Shown in pieces: positions 41,845-51,191 of a stretch of 64,000 nucleotides of DNA (the first letter of the stretch is position 1; every line of letters starts with the position of its first letter). The notes beneath the pieces are model-generated. The model saw only the letters and a program-made list of their open reading frames with translations, ran no database searches and had not been told where the DNA came from. The stretch covers positions 1 through 64,000 of the forward strand of contig NZ_BSTR01000035.1 in the NCBI RefSeq assembly GCF_030269645.1, read 5' to 3'. The position numbers and the translations under genes are program-made. Source of the stretch: Actinokineospora sp. NBRC 105648 (GTDB taxonomy: Bacteria > Actinomycetota > Actinomycetes > Mycobacteriales > Pseudonocardiaceae).

Positions 41845-42516
41845 ATGACCACCATCCACAGCGACGGCACCCGGCCGCGCCCGTCGGTGTTCGGCTCGCT
41901 GGGGTACCTGCTGATGAACCTGGTCGTGGGCATCCTCGGCTTCGTGGGGATCGTGACCGCCTGGGCGGTCGGGGCGGGCACCGCGGTGGTGTGGGTGGGG
42001 CTGCCGGTCTTGGCGCTCGCCATCCTCGGCACCCGCGGCGCCGCGCGGGTCGAGCGGGCCAGGGTGTACGCGATGCTCGACACCTACATCGCCACCCCGT
42101 ACCCACCGCTGCCGGTCACCGGGCGGTGGAAGGCGCGGCTCAAGGACGGCGCGACCTGGCGGGACACCGCCTACTTCGTCCTGCTGCTGCCGATCGGCGT
42201 CGCCGAGTTCTCGATCATGATCGCGCTCTGGTCGGCTTCCGCGTGGCTGGTGGCGCTGCCGCTGGTCTACCGCTTCCTGCCCGACGGCGCCTGGCTGCTC
42301 TGGGACACCGACCACCCGCGCATCGTGGTCGACTCGTTCCTCGAGGCGCTGCCCTTCGCCGGGGCCGGGCTGGTCCTGCTGGCCCTCACGGTGCCGCTGA
42401 CCAGGGCGATGGGCGCCGCGCACGCGGTGTTCGCGCGGTCGGTGCTGGGGCCGTCGCAGGCCAAGATCCGGTCGCTGGAGCCGTGGGAGTCCGACGGCGT
42501 GCGGGTCGGGGTCTGA
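41845..42516 (+). CDS. Putative sensor-domain membrane protein
   Basis: From the ATG at 41845 after GAGGAGGGG the protein has 223 residues. It has four or five membrane segments (LGYLLMNLVVGILGFVGIVT; AYFVLLLPIGVAEFSIMIAL) and the central motif KARLKDGATWRDTAYF. The membrane pattern is the same as in the first ~155 residues of the histidine kinase that follows 4 bp later. It is thus a free-standing copy of the sensor domain (PF13796-like), probably modulating the kinase. Confidence 0.85.
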   Translation: MTTIHSDGTRPRPSVFGSLGYLLMNLVVGILGFVGIVTAWAVGAGTAVVWVGLPVLALAILGTRGAARVERARVYAMLDTYIATPYPPLPVTGRWKARLKDGATWRDTAYFVLLLPIGVAEFSIMIALWSASAWLVALPLVYRFLPDGAWLLWDTDHPRIVVDSFLEALPFAGAGLVLLALTVPLTRAMGAAHAVFARSVLGPSQAKIRSLEPWESDGVRVGV

Positions 42517-42520
42517 GGCC

Positions 42521-43645
42521 ATGCGCGACCGCAGGTACCCGAACCCGGCGCTGGCGATCCTCTACCTGGTGGGCGGCTTCCCGCTGAGCCTGTTCACCTT
42601 CATCGTGACCCTCGTCCTGCTCTGCGTGGGCGTCGGCACCGTGGTCATCTGGGTGGGGGTGCCGCTGCTGGTGGGCAGCGCGGTGCTGGCCCGCTCGTTC
42701 GGCAACACCCACCGGGCCTGGGCGCGCGCCATGACCGGCGCCGACCTGCCGAACCTGCCGGTGCTCACCGAGGACCGCGGCGCGCTGCGGCAGTGGCGGG
42801 CGCTGCTCACCGACCGCCGGACCTGGCGCGACATCGCCTTCCTGGGCATGGAGCTGCCGCTGTCGGTCTTCGGTTTCGCCCTGGCGGTGGCCAGCGTCCC
42901 GCTGGTCCCGCTGGCGCTGTGGCTCACCCCGCGCTACGCCTGGCTGCACTCCCAGCTCGCGGTGGCCATGCTCGGCCCGGACCGCACCGCCGACCTGACC
43001 GCCAAGGCCGAGCACCTGCAGGCGTCCCGGGCGCGCGGGGTGGACGCGGCCGAGGCCGAGCGGCGGCGGATCGAGCGCGACCTGCACGACGGCGCCCAGC
43101 AGCGGCTGGTCGCGGTGGCCATGGGCCTGGGCCGGGCCAAGGGCAAGCTGGACGCCGACCCGGACCTGGCCCGGGCGCTGATCGACGAGGCGCACGCCGA
43201 CGCCAAGCTGGCCGTCGCCGAGCTGCGCGACCTGGCCCGCGGCATCTACCCGGCCGTCCTGGGCGACCGCGGCCTGGACGCGGCGCTGTCGTCGCTGGCG
43301 GCCAAGTGCCCGGTGCCGGTCGAGGTGGCGGTGGCGGTCGAGCCGCGACCGCCCGCCGCGGTGGAGAGCACGGCGTACTTCATCGTCGGCGAGTCGCTGA
43401 CCAACATCGCCAAGCACTCGGGCGCGCGCAACGTCACGGTCAAGGTGTGGCGGCACGAGCGCGGCAGCGGCGACCAGGTCGTCGTCGAGATCACCGACGA
43501 CGGCGACGGCGGCGCGAGCATCCGCCCGGGGGGTGGGCTGGCGGGCCTGGCCGACCGCGCTGCCACGATTGACGGCGTGATGACCGTGGTGAGCCCCATC
43601 GGTGGGCCAACAGTGATCAGGGCGGACCTGCCGTGCGAGTGGTGA
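42521..43645 (+). CDS. Sensor histidine kinase (NarX/DesK-like)
   Basis: The 374-residue protein has an N-terminal putative sensor domain with four membrane segments (~1-155) similar to the preceding protein. The HisKA_3 motif is ERRRIERDLHDGAQQRLVAV with phospho-acceptor H189. The HATPase domain has TAYFIVGESLTNIAKHSGA and ITDDGDGGA...GGLAGL. It is coupled to the response regulator by a 13-bp overlap. The signal is probably envelope-related, given the membrane-embedded sensor (inference). Confidence 0.93.
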   Translation: MRDRRYPNPALAILYLVGGFPLSLFTFIVTLVLLCVGVGTVVIWVGVPLLVGSAVLARSFGNTHRAWARAMTGADLPNLPVLTEDRGALRQWRALLTDRRTWRDIAFLGMELPLSVFGFALAVASVPLVPLALWLTPRYAWLHSQLAVAMLGPDRTADLTAKAEHLQASRARGVDAAEAERRRIERDLHDGAQQRLVAVAMGLGRAKGKLDADPDLARALIDEAHADAKLAVAELRDLARGIYPAVLGDRGLDAALSSLAAKCPVPVEVAVAVEPRPPAAVESTAYFIVGESLTNIAKHSGARNVTVKVWRHERGSGDQVVVEITDDGDGGASIRPGGGLAGLADRAATIDGVMTVVSPIGGPTVIRADLPCEW

Positions 43646-44277
43646 TCGCCGAGGACTCGGTGCTGCTGCGGGTGGGGGTGACCAGGCTGCTGGCCGACGA
43701 GGACATCGAGACCGTCGCGGCGGTCGAGGACGGCGACGCACTGCTGGAGGCGGTCAGCGAACACCGCCCCGACCTGGCGATCGTCGACGTCCGGATGCCG
43801 CCGACCTTCACCGACGAGGGGCTGCGGGCCGCGCTGCGCGCCCGCGAGGAGGTGCCGGGGCTGCCGGTGCTGGTGCTCTCGCAGTACGTCGAGGAGCGCT
43901 ACGCGGTCGAGCTGCTGGCGGGCGGCGCCGGGGGCGTGGGCTACCTGCTCAAGGAGCGGGTGGCCGACGTCGCCGACTTCATCGACGCGGTGCACCGGGT
44001 CGCCGGGGGCGGCACCTGCATCGACCAGGAGGTGATCGCACAGCTCATGGCGCGTGGACGGCGCAACCCGATAGACCTGCTCACCCCGCGCGAGCGCGAG
44101 GTGCTGGGCCTGATGGCGCAGGGGCTGTCGAACGTGGCCATCGCCCGATCGTTGACGGTTTCCGACGGGGCGGTGGAAAAGCACGTGGGGAACATCTTCT
44201 CGAAATTGGGCCTGGAGCCCACCGGTGAGGAGCACCGGCGGGTTCGGGCCGTGCTCACCTTCCTCAACCGGGCCTGA
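43633..44277 (+). CDS. NarL/FixJ-family response regulator
   Basis: The 214-residue protein has a receiver domain with acidic pocket and phospho-acceptor D52 (LAIVDVRMPP) and K at LLKERV. The LuxR-type HTH reads LTPREREVLGLMAQGLSNVA, then VEKHVGNIFSKLGL. The GTG start lies inside the kinase gene, the partner by context. It probably controls its own operon and envelope genes. Confidence 0.95.
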   Translation: MRVVIAEDSVLLRVGVTRLLADEDIETVAAVEDGDALLEAVSEHRPDLAIVDVRMPPTFTDEGLRAALRAREEVPGLPVLVLSQYVEERYAVELLAGGAGGVGYLLKERVADVADFIDAVHRVAGGGTCIDQEVIAQLMARGRRNPIDLLTPREREVLGLMAQGLSNVAIARSLTVSDGAVEKHVGNIFSKLGLEPTGEEHRRVRAVLTFLNRA

Positions 44278-44338
44278 CCAATTCCGCGCCGAGATCGATC
44301 GCGGGATTCCTTTCCAGGAATACCAGAGTCCTTTGAGG

Positions 44339-44377
44339 ACAGGGCGGCCCCACCCCGCGCGGGTGGAGCCGCCCTGT
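44339..44377 (+). terminator. Terminator of the two-component operon
   Basis: A 10-bp perfect outer stem (ACAGGGCGGC/GCCGCCCTGT) with inner CCACC/GGTGG lies 61 bases past the response-regulator stop. GTTT follows. Confidence 0.75.
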
Positions 44378-44393
44378 GTTTCGCGACGACCGG

Positions 44394-44425
44394 CCGGTGC
44401 GGCGGGGCCAGGCCCCGCCGCACCG
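44394..44425 (-). terminator. Terminator of the large S8 peptidase gene
   Basis: A nearly uninterrupted 16-bp palindrome (CCGGTGCGGCGGGGCC and complement around a single central base) ends about 8 bases from the S8 stop. Together with the hairpin at 44339 it separates two convergent units. Confidence 0.7.
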
Positions 44426-44432
44426 GATCCGG

Positions 44433-47165
44433 TCAACTCACCGCGAGCGTGACGTCGTCGAGGACGAACGACGTCTGCAGTGAGGCGTCCTCAGTGGAGG
44501 CGAACTCCAGGGTCACCGACTGGCCCGCGTACGCGCTCAGGTCCAGGGTCACCTGCTGGTAGTCGCCGGAGGCGTCGAGGTTGGAGTGCGTCTTGACGGT
44601 GGCGGCACCGACCCGGACGACCAGGGTGTCGTACTGGACCTGCTCGTTCTCGGCCGTGTCGATGTGCACCCAGTAGGACAGCGTGTAGCTCGTGCAACCG
44701 CTGGGAACGCTCACCGTCTGCCTGACCTGCTCGTTGGACGCGGTCCCCCAGCCGCCCAGCCAGGCGGAGTTCTGGCCGCCGTGCGCCGGGTGGCCCAGCG
44801 CGGAGTGGTCGCCGATCACGTTGACCGACGCGGTCCAACCGGAGGCACCCGACTCGAAGTCGGGGTTCGCCAGCACCTGGGTGGGCGTGCACGAGCTGCC
44901 CGGGGTGACCGTCCAGTCGACCGACGCGGTGCCCGAGCCGTCGGTGGCGGTGGCGATGACCACCGACTGGTAGCTGCCCTCGGTCTTGGCGGTACCGGTG
45001 ACCAGGCCGTCGCGGTCGATGGACAGGCCGCCGGGCAGGCTGCGCGCCGACCAGGTGTACGGGCCGGTGCCGCCGGAGGCGGTGAACTGGACCGAGACCG
45101 GCTGGCCGACCTTGACCGACTGCGGGCCCGGGTTGCTCACCGTGACCTCGACGCCGCCGCCGATGGTCCACACGAAGGTGACCGTGCCGGTGCCGCCGGT
45201 GGTGCCGGTGGCCGTGGCGGTCACGGTGAACTTGCCCGCCGTGGTGGGCGTGCCGCGCACGACCGCGGTGCTGGTGCCGCCGCCGCTGTCGGCGCTCAGG
45301 CCGTCCGGCAGGCCGGTGACCGACCACGTGTACGGCGCGGTGCCGCCGGTCGCGACGAGCTTGAGGCCCGCCTTGACGCCGACCTTGCCGGTCTGCGGGC
45401 CCGGGTCGCCGATGGTGATGTCGCCGCTGGGCGCGTCAGTGACGACCCAGCCGAACTTCTGGCTGCCCGGGTTGCCCGAGCGCGGGGTCGCGGTGACCAC
45501 GACGCCGTACTCGCCCGCGGTGGTCGGGGTGCCGGAGACGACCCCGCCGGAAGCGGAGATGCTTAGGCCGGGCGGCAGACCGGTGGCCGTCCAGGTGTAC
45601 GGCTCGGTGCCGCCGGTGGCCGACAGCGTGAGGCTCACCGGCGTGCCGACCCGGCTGTTCTGGTTGCCGGGCGGGGTGACCGTGGTGTCGCCGCCGGGTG
45701 CATCGGCGACGGTCCAGGTGAACGACGCGCTGCCCGGGGTGCCCGCGGACGGGGTGGCGGTGACGTTCACGGTGTACGAGCCCGCCGTGGTGGGCGTGCC
45801 CGAGATGACGCCGCTGGTGGAGATGCTCAGACCGGGCGGCAGGCCGGTGGCGGTCCACGTGTACGGCGCGGTGCCGCCGGTGGCCGACAGGGTCAGGCTC
45901 GCGGGCGCGCCGACCTGGCCGGACTGGTTGCCCGGCGCGGTGACCACGGTCGGCGTGGTGCCCGAGCTCTCACCGGTGAACAGCAGGCGGTTCGGCGAAC
46001 CGGCGCCCGGGTTGGTCACCTTGCCCTGCGTGGCCTGCGCGAACAGCGCGGTGGCGACGGCGGCGGGGGTGTCACTCGGGTGCGCCTGCAGGTAGCGGGC
46101 GACAGCGCCGGCGACGTGCGGGGTGGCCATCGACGTGCCGCTGATCCGGTTGGTCGCGGTGTCGTTGTCCTTCCACGACGAAGTGATGTTCTGCCCGGGC
46201 GCGAAGATGTCGGTGCAGGTGCCGAAGTTGGAGAAGGACGCCCGGGCGTCGGACTCGGCGGTGGCGTTGACGGTGATCGCGGAGGGCTCGCGGGCGGGCG
46301 AGGAGCCGCAGGCGTCCTTGTTGTCGTTGCCCGAGGCGACCGCGTGGACGACACCGGAGGCGACCGAGTTCTTCACCGCGGTGTCGACGGCCGCGGAGGC
46401 GCCGCCGCCGAGGCTCATGTTGGCCACGGCGGGTTTCACCGCGTTCTGGGTCACCCAGTCGATGCCGCTGATGACGCCGGTGTTCGTGCCGGAGCCCTGG
46501 CAGTTGAGCACCTTCACCGCGACCAGCTTGACCTGCTTTGCCACGCCGTACTCGGTGCCGCCGATGGTGCCCGCCACGTGCGTGCCGTGGCCGTGGCAGT
46601 CGGTGTTGTTGGTGTCGACGGTGTTCGTGCCCCAGGTGGCCCGGCCCGCGAAGGTGGTGTGGCTGGTGCGGATGCCGGTGTCGATGACGTACGCGGTCAC
46701 CCCGGCGCCGGTGGTGTCCCAGTTGTACTTGTTGTCCAGCGGCAGGTTCCGCTGGTCGAGCCGGTCGATCCCCCACGACGGCGGGTTCGGCTGGGTGCCT
46801 GTGGCGCGCACCACCGCGTCCTGCTCGACCGAGGCGACCGACGGGTCACCGGCGAGCTTGCGGGCCTGTGCGGCGGACATCGTGGCCGCGAACCCGTGCA
46901 GGGCGCTGTGCCAGGTGGCCTTCACGGTGCCGCCGTAGCGGCTCGCCAGCCCGGCCGCGGTGCGGTCCACTTGGGACCGCTGAGCGGCGGAGTCCTTCAG
47001 TGTCACCACGTAGCTGTCGGGCACCGAGTCGGCGCGACCGGCGCCGAGGACGGTGCCCTCGGCGGCCTCGGCCGTGCCCATGCCGACCGCCAGGGCGGCC
47101 GCGGTGACCGCGACGGCTCCCGCGCAGACCAGACGTCTGCGCAGACTCCCGCGAACTTGTCTCAT
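44433..47165 (-). CDS. Large secreted S8 serine peptidase with four Ig-like repeats and C-terminal module
   Basis: From the ATG at 47165 the protein has 910 residues. Signal peptide ~1-35; I9 propeptide ~48-122 (SYVVTLKD); catalytic domain ~130-400 with D162 (YVIDTGIR), H193 (HGHGTHVAG), N280 and S345 (GTSMATPH). Four putative Ig-like repeats (~405-755) each carry [11 protein letters not shown] or similar and GTPTTAG. The ~145-residue C-terminal module matches that of the M4 protease ([10 protein letters not shown] versus [24 protein letters not shown] versus LQTSFVVDDVAVTL). It is an extracellular protease probably tethered to a polymer or the cell surface. Confidence 0.95.
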   Translation of the reverse strand: MRQVRGSLRRRLVCAGAVAVTAAALAVGMGTAEAAEGTVLGAGRADSVPDSYVVTLKDSAAQRSQVDRTAAGLASRYGGTVKATWHSALHGFAATMSAAQARKLAGDPSVASVEQDAVVRATGTQPNPPSWGIDRLDQRNLPLDNKYNWDTTGAGVTAYVIDTGIRTSHTTFAGRATWGTNTVDTNNTDCHGHGTHVAGTIGGTEYGVAKQVKLVAVKVLNCQGSGTNTGVISGIDWVTQNAVKPAVANMSLGGGASAAVDTAVKNSVASGVVHAVASGNDNKDACGSSPAREPSAITVNATAESDARASFSNFGTCTDIFAPGQNITSSWKDNDTATNRISGTSMATPHVAGAVARYLQAHPSDTPAAVATALFAQATQGKVTNPGAGSPNRLLFTGESSGTTPTVVTAPGNQSGQVGAPASLTLSATGGTAPYTWTATGLPPGLSISTSGVISGTPTTAGSYTVNVTATPSAGTPGSASFTWTVADAPGGDTTVTPPGNQNSRVGTPVSLTLSATGGTEPYTWTATGLPPGLSISASGGVVSGTPTTAGEYGVVVTATPRSGNPGSQKFGWVVTDAPSGDITIGDPGPQTGKVGVKAGLKLVATGGTAPYTWSVTGLPDGLSADSGGGTSTAVVRGTPTTAGKFTVTATATGTTGGTGTVTFVWTIGGGVEVTVSNPGPQSVKVGQPVSVQFTASGGTGPYTWSARSLPGGLSIDRDGLVTGTAKTEGSYQSVVIATATDGSGTASVDWTVTPGSSCTPTQVLANPDFESGASGWTASVNVIGDHSALGHPAHGGQNSAWLGGWGTASNEQVRQTVSVPSGCTSYTLSYWVHIDTAENEQVQYDTLVVRVGAATVKTHSNLDASGDYQQVTLDLSAYAGQSVTLEFASTEDASLQTSFVLDDVTLAVS

Positions 47166-47475
47166 GGGATTACTCCAAAGAAGAGCAGCAGGGAACAGGG
47201 GACGTTCGCGCGAACGGCTTCGGCAGGCCGACCAGGGAAAGCAACCACGATCACACCGGGCAGCGCCAGATCTCGGCAACAAGTTCCGCTGTTCAGTCCA
47301 TAGGTCAAGGGCTATCCCATTTGTAATCGGCATAATGCCACACACTTATAGGGAAATCCCTTTGTGAATTCACAGGGTATGGCTGGCCCCACCCCCGGCC
47401 TTCCAGCCCGCCCCAGGACGCGGATGCCTGCTGGCCGGGCTGTGCCCGCCCGCGGTTCCCGAGAGGCTGACCGGC
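47166..47475. other. Divergent promoter region of S8 peptidase and acyltransferase
   Basis: This 310-bp gap has no gene. It contains a perfect 14-bp palindrome at 47203-47216 and a relatively A+T-rich part at 47310-47370, a likely promoter zone. No -35/-10 pair can be fixed with confidence. Confidence 0.5.
47203..47216. promoter_or_regulatory. 14-bp palindrome in the S8 peptidase leader
   Basis: CGTTCGCGCGAACG is perfectly self-complementary and lies 38 bases before the S8 start codon. It could be an operator, but short G+C palindromes are frequent at this base composition. Confidence 0.3.
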
Positions 47476-47505
47476 GTGCGGAACAGCAGCGCTAGGGGGC
47501 CGAGA

Positions 47506-48831
47506 ATGCGACGAGACCCGTTCCTGGACGTGATCCGGGTGGGGGCGATCCTGCTGGTGGTGGGGCAGCACTGGCTGATGCCGGTGCTCAGTGCCACCGG
47601 GGACACCCTGACGACCGGGAACGCGCTGACGACGCCGGGTTGGTGGCTGCTCACCTGGCTGTCGCAGGTGATGCCGGTGGTGTTCTTCGCCGGTGGCGCG
47701 GCGAACGCGCACTCCTACCGGACCGCGGCGGGCCCGCGCGAGTGGCTCGCCGGGCGGCTGGGCAGGCTGGTGCTCCCGGTGCTGCCACTGGCTGCGGTGT
47801 GGGTCGGGCTGCCGAACACCATGCTGGCGCTGGGTTTCCCGGCCCAGCCGGTGGACCTGGCCGGTGGCATCACCGCCCAGCTGCTGTGGTTCCTGGTGGT
47901 CTACCTAGCCGTCGTGCTGCTCACCCCGCTGATGGTCAAGGCGCACGGGCGGTTCGGCGCGTGGACACTGCTGCCACTGGCAGCGGGGGCGGTCTTGGTG
48001 GACGCGGTGCGGTTCGCGGGGCTGACCGAGGCGGGTTACCTCAACGCGGTGCTGGTGTGGCTGGCCGTGCACCAGTTGGGGATCTGCTACGCCAACGGGC
48101 TCTTCGAGTTCGGCTCGCGGCTGGGCTACTGGGCGTTGGCCGCGGCCGGTTTCGGCACCACCGCGCTGATGGTCGCGTGTGGACCGTACGCGCCGAGCAT
48201 GATCGGGATGCCCGGGGCGCCGGTGTCCAACATGAGCCCGCCCGCCGCCGTTCTCCTACCGCTGGCGCTGGGTCAGCTCGGGCTGCTGCTGCTTGCCCGG
48301 CCGTGGCTGAGCCGGTTGGACGGGCCGACCGCGCGGGCGCTGGGCGCGCGCAGCACGACGGTGTACCTGTGGCACATGCCCGCCCTTGTCGTGGTGGCGG
48401 GCGTCGCGGTGCTGGGCTTCGGTTACCGCACACCGGATCCCGGGTCGGTCGCGTGGTTCGCGGCTGCCCCCGTCTGGCTCGGCTGCGCGACGCTCGTGCT
48501 CACCGGCTTGGTGAACGTGTTCGGCAGAGCGGAAACCCTGCGCCTGGGCGGCGTCCCGGCCGGCTCGCGGGTGGTGACCGGGACCGTGATCACCGCGCTC
48601 GGACTGCTCGGCCTGACCGTGCGGGGCTTCTCCCCCGACGGCCCCGGCCTGTTCGACGGGCCCGTGCCGTGGGCGGCCATGGTCGTCGCCGGTCTGGTGG
48701 TCGGGCTGTGGGACGACCGAGAGTGGGCCGCCCGCTACGGGCGGGCGACCCACTTCCGGCTGATCAGGCTGCCAGCACTCCCGCGGCCACTGGTTCCAGC
48801 GCCACGGCGAGCACGTCCCGCACGTCGCTGA
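47506..48831 (+). CDS. Acyltransferase-3-like membrane protein
   Basis: From the ATG at 47506, preceded by AGGGGG, the protein has 441 residues; a GTG at 47476 is an alternative. It opens RRDPFLDVIRVGAILLVVGQHWLMP, the His-containing first helix of acyltransferase-3 proteins, and has about ten membrane helices with LWHMPALVVV late. Members O-acylate surface sugars or lipids. Its 3' end overlaps the convergent lon gene by 68 bp. Confidence 0.85.
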   Translation: MRRDPFLDVIRVGAILLVVGQHWLMPVLSATGDTLTTGNALTTPGWWLLTWLSQVMPVVFFAGGAANAHSYRTAAGPREWLAGRLGRLVLPVLPLAAVWVGLPNTMLALGFPAQPVDLAGGITAQLLWFLVVYLAVVLLTPLMVKAHGRFGAWTLLPLAAGAVLVDAVRFAGLTEAGYLNAVLVWLAVHQLGICYANGLFEFGSRLGYWALAAAGFGTTALMVACGPYAPSMIGMPGAPVSNMSPPAAVLLPLALGQLGLLLLARPWLSRLDGPTARALGARSTTVYLWHMPALVVVAGVAVLGFGYRTPDPGSVAWFAAAPVWLGCATLVLTGLVNVFGRAETLRLGGVPAGSRVVTGTVITALGLLGLTVRGFSPDGPGLFDGPVPWAAMVVAGLVVGLWDDREWAARYGRATHFRLIRLPALPRPLVPAPRRARPARR

Positions 48832-51124
48832 CCAGGTGCACGGTCAGCGCCGCGCGCACCGAGTCGGGCACGTCGTCCAGGTCCGGCTCGTTGCGCTGCG
48901 GCAGCAGCACCGTGGTGATGCCCGCGCGGTGGGCGGCGAGCAGCTTCTGCTTCACGCCGCCGATCGGCAGGACCCGACCGGTGAGGGAGACCTCGCCGGT
49001 CATCGCCACGTCCGCGCGCACCGGGCGCCCGGACAGCAGCGAGGCCAGCGCGGTGGTCATGGTGACCCCGGCGCTCGGGCCGTCCTTGGGCACCGCGCCC
49101 GCCGGGACGTGCACGTGCACACCCCGGTTGGCGAGCTCACCGACCGGCAGGCCCAGCGATGGGCCGTGCGAGCGCAGGAAGGACAGCGCGATCTGCGCGG
49201 ACTCCTTCATCACGTCACCCAGCTGGCCGGTGAGCGTGACCCCGCTGGCCCCGGTCTCCTTGTCCGCCAACGACGCCTCGACGAACAGGACGTCGCCGCC
49301 CGCGCCGGTGACCGCCAGACCGGTCGACACCCCGGGGACCGAGGTCCGTTCGGCCGACTCCGGCGTGTGCTTGGGCTGCCCGAGGTAGCCGCGCAGGTCG
49401 GCGACACCGACGTGCAACGGCAGCTCGGCCGTGCCGAGCGCGAGCTTCGCGGTGACCTTGCGCAGCACGCGCGCGATCGCCCGCTCCAGCTGCCGGACCC
49501 CGGCCTCACGGGTGTACTCCCCCGCCAGCAGCCGCAGCGCGGACTCGTCGACGACGACCTCGTCGGCCGTCAGCCCCGCGCGCTCCAGCTGCCGGGGCAG
49601 CAGGTGCCCGGCCGCGATGGTGACCTTCTCGTCCTCGGTGTAGCCGTCGAGCGCCACCAGTTCCATCCGGTCCAGCAGTGGCCCGGGGATCGAGTCGATC
49701 ACGTTCGCGGTGGCCAGGAAGACCACGTCGGACAGGTCCAGCTCGACCTCGAGGTAGTGGTCGCGGAAGGTGTGGTTCTGCGCCGGGTCGAGCACCTCGA
49801 GCAAGGCCGCCGTCGGGTCGCCGCGGTAGTCCGAGCCGACCTTGTCGATCTCGTCGAGCAGCACCACGGGGTTCATCGAGCCCGCTTCCTTGATGGCGCG
49901 CACGATCCGGCCCGGGAGTGCTCCGACGTAGGTGCGCCGGTGCCCGCGGATCTCCGCCTCGTCGCGCACACCGCCCAGGGCGACCCGGACGAACTCGCGG
50001 CCCATCGCCCGCGCCACCGACTCCCCGAGCGAGGTCTTGCCGACCCCGGGAGGCCCGGACAGCGCCAGCACGGCACCGCTGCGCCGTCCGCCGACCACGC
50101 CGAGCCCGCGCTCGTCGCGCCGCTTGCGCACGGCCAGGTACTCGATGATCCGGTCCTTCACGTCGGTCAGACCGGCGTGGTCGGCGTCCAGGATCGCCCG
50201 CGCGCCCGCGATGTCGTAAGCGTCATCGGTGCGGGTGTTCCACGGCATCTCCAGCACCGTGTCCAGCCAGGTGCGGATCCAGCCGACCTCGGGCGACTGC
50301 TCCGAGGTGCGCTCCAGCTTGTCCACTTCGGACAGCGCGGCCACCCGGACCTTCTCCGGCAGCTCGGCGCTCTCGACCCGGGCCCGGTAGTCCTGCTCCT
50401 CGGAGGCGGGCTTGCCGTCCAGCTCCGCCAGCTCCTTGCGGATGGCGGCGAGCTGCTGGCGCAGCAGGAACTCGCGCTGCTGCTTCTCCATGCCCTCCTT
50501 GACGTCCTTGCGGATCGTCTCGGCCACGTCCAGCTCGGCCAGGTACTCCCGGCCCCACTCCAGCAGCCGCTCCAGCCGGGCGGTGACCTCGGTGGTCTCC
50601 AGCAGCCAGACCTTCTGCTCGTCGGAGAGGTAGGGCGCGTAACCGGCCATGTCGGCCAGCGCGCTCGGGTCGTCGACCTGGGTCACGGTGTCCACGACCT
50701 GCCACGCGCCGCGCTGCTGCAGGATGGTGGTGACCAGGCCCTTGTACTCGCGGGCCAACTCGGCGGTGCGCTCGTCGGTGGCCTCGTCGGCCGTCTCGAC
50801 CTGCACCCACAGGGCGGCGCCGGGGCCGGTGGTGCCCGCGCCGATGCGCACCCGGGCGGTGCCGCGCACCACGGCGGCGAGCTCGCCACCGGGCAACCTG
50901 CCGACCTGCTCGACCACGGCGAGCGTGCCGACCTTGGCGTACTTGCCCTCCAGGCGGGGCACCAGGACGACTTGCGCGGGTTCGGTTCCGGCCCGGGCCG
51001 CCTCGACGGCCGCGCGGGCCTCGTTGGCGTTCTCGGTGCCGGTGAGCTGGATGGGGACAACCATGCCGGGGAGGAGGACGGTGTCGTCCACGGGCAGCAC
51101 CGGCAGCGTCAAAGCCTCGGACAT
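48764..51124 (-). CDS. lon: ATP-dependent protease Lon
   Basis: The protein has 786 residues. The N-terminal LON substrate domain (LPVLPVDDTVLLPGMVVPIQ), AAA module (GPPGVGKTSL; VVLLDEIDKVG) and C-terminal S16 protease domain with catalytic S684 (PKDGPSAGVTM) and K725 (GGVKQKLLAAH) are all intact. Lon degrades misfolded and tagged regulatory proteins. A HAIR-like inverted repeat lies 21 bases upstream of the start, suggesting HspR control as in other actinomycetes. Confidence 0.97.
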   Translation of the reverse strand: MSEALTLPVLPVDDTVLLPGMVVPIQLTGTENANEARAAVEAARAGTEPAQVVLVPRLEGKYAKVGTLAVVEQVGRLPGGELAAVVRGTARVRIGAGTTGPGAALWVQVETADEATDERTAELAREYKGLVTTILQQRGAWQVVDTVTQVDDPSALADMAGYAPYLSDEQKVWLLETTEVTARLERLLEWGREYLAELDVAETIRKDVKEGMEKQQREFLLRQQLAAIRKELAELDGKPASEEQDYRARVESAELPEKVRVAALSEVDKLERTSEQSPEVGWIRTWLDTVLEMPWNTRTDDAYDIAGARAILDADHAGLTDVKDRIIEYLAVRKRRDERGLGVVGGRRSGAVLALSGPPGVGKTSLGESVARAMGREFVRVALGGVRDEAEIRGHRRTYVGALPGRIVRAIKEAGSMNPVVLLDEIDKVGSDYRGDPTAALLEVLDPAQNHTFRDHYLEVELDLSDVVFLATANVIDSIPGPLLDRMELVALDGYTEDEKVTIAAGHLLPRQLERAGLTADEVVVDESALRLLAGEYTREAGVRQLERAIARVLRKVTAKLALGTAELPLHVGVADLRGYLGQPKHTPESAERTSVPGVSTGLAVTGAGGDVLFVEASLADKETGASGVTLTGQLGDVMKESAQIALSFLRSHGPSLGLPVGELANRGVHVHVPAGAVPKDGPSAGVTMTTALASLLSGRPVRADVAMTGEVSLTGRVLPIGGVKQKLLAAHRAGITTVLLPQRNEPDLDDVPDSVRAALTVHLVSDVRDVLAVALEPVAAGVLAA

Positions 51125-51144
51125 CGCCTGATCACACTCCAGAA

Positions 51145-51165
51145 GTTGAGTCTGATCCCGTCAAC
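51145..51165 (-). promoter_or_regulatory. HAIR-like HspR site upstream of lon
   Basis: On the minus strand the site reads GTTGACG-N7-ACTCAAC. The HspR consensus is CTTGAGT-N7-ACTCAAG: the right half matches 6 of 7 and the left half keeps TTGA. The site also sits in a perfect 8-bp inverted repeat (GAAGTTGA/TCAACTTC). Its position just upstream of the lon start fits repression by HspR. Confidence 0.5.
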
Positions 51166-51191
51166 TTCATTGAGCGTGGTTTTGTTTCCGC

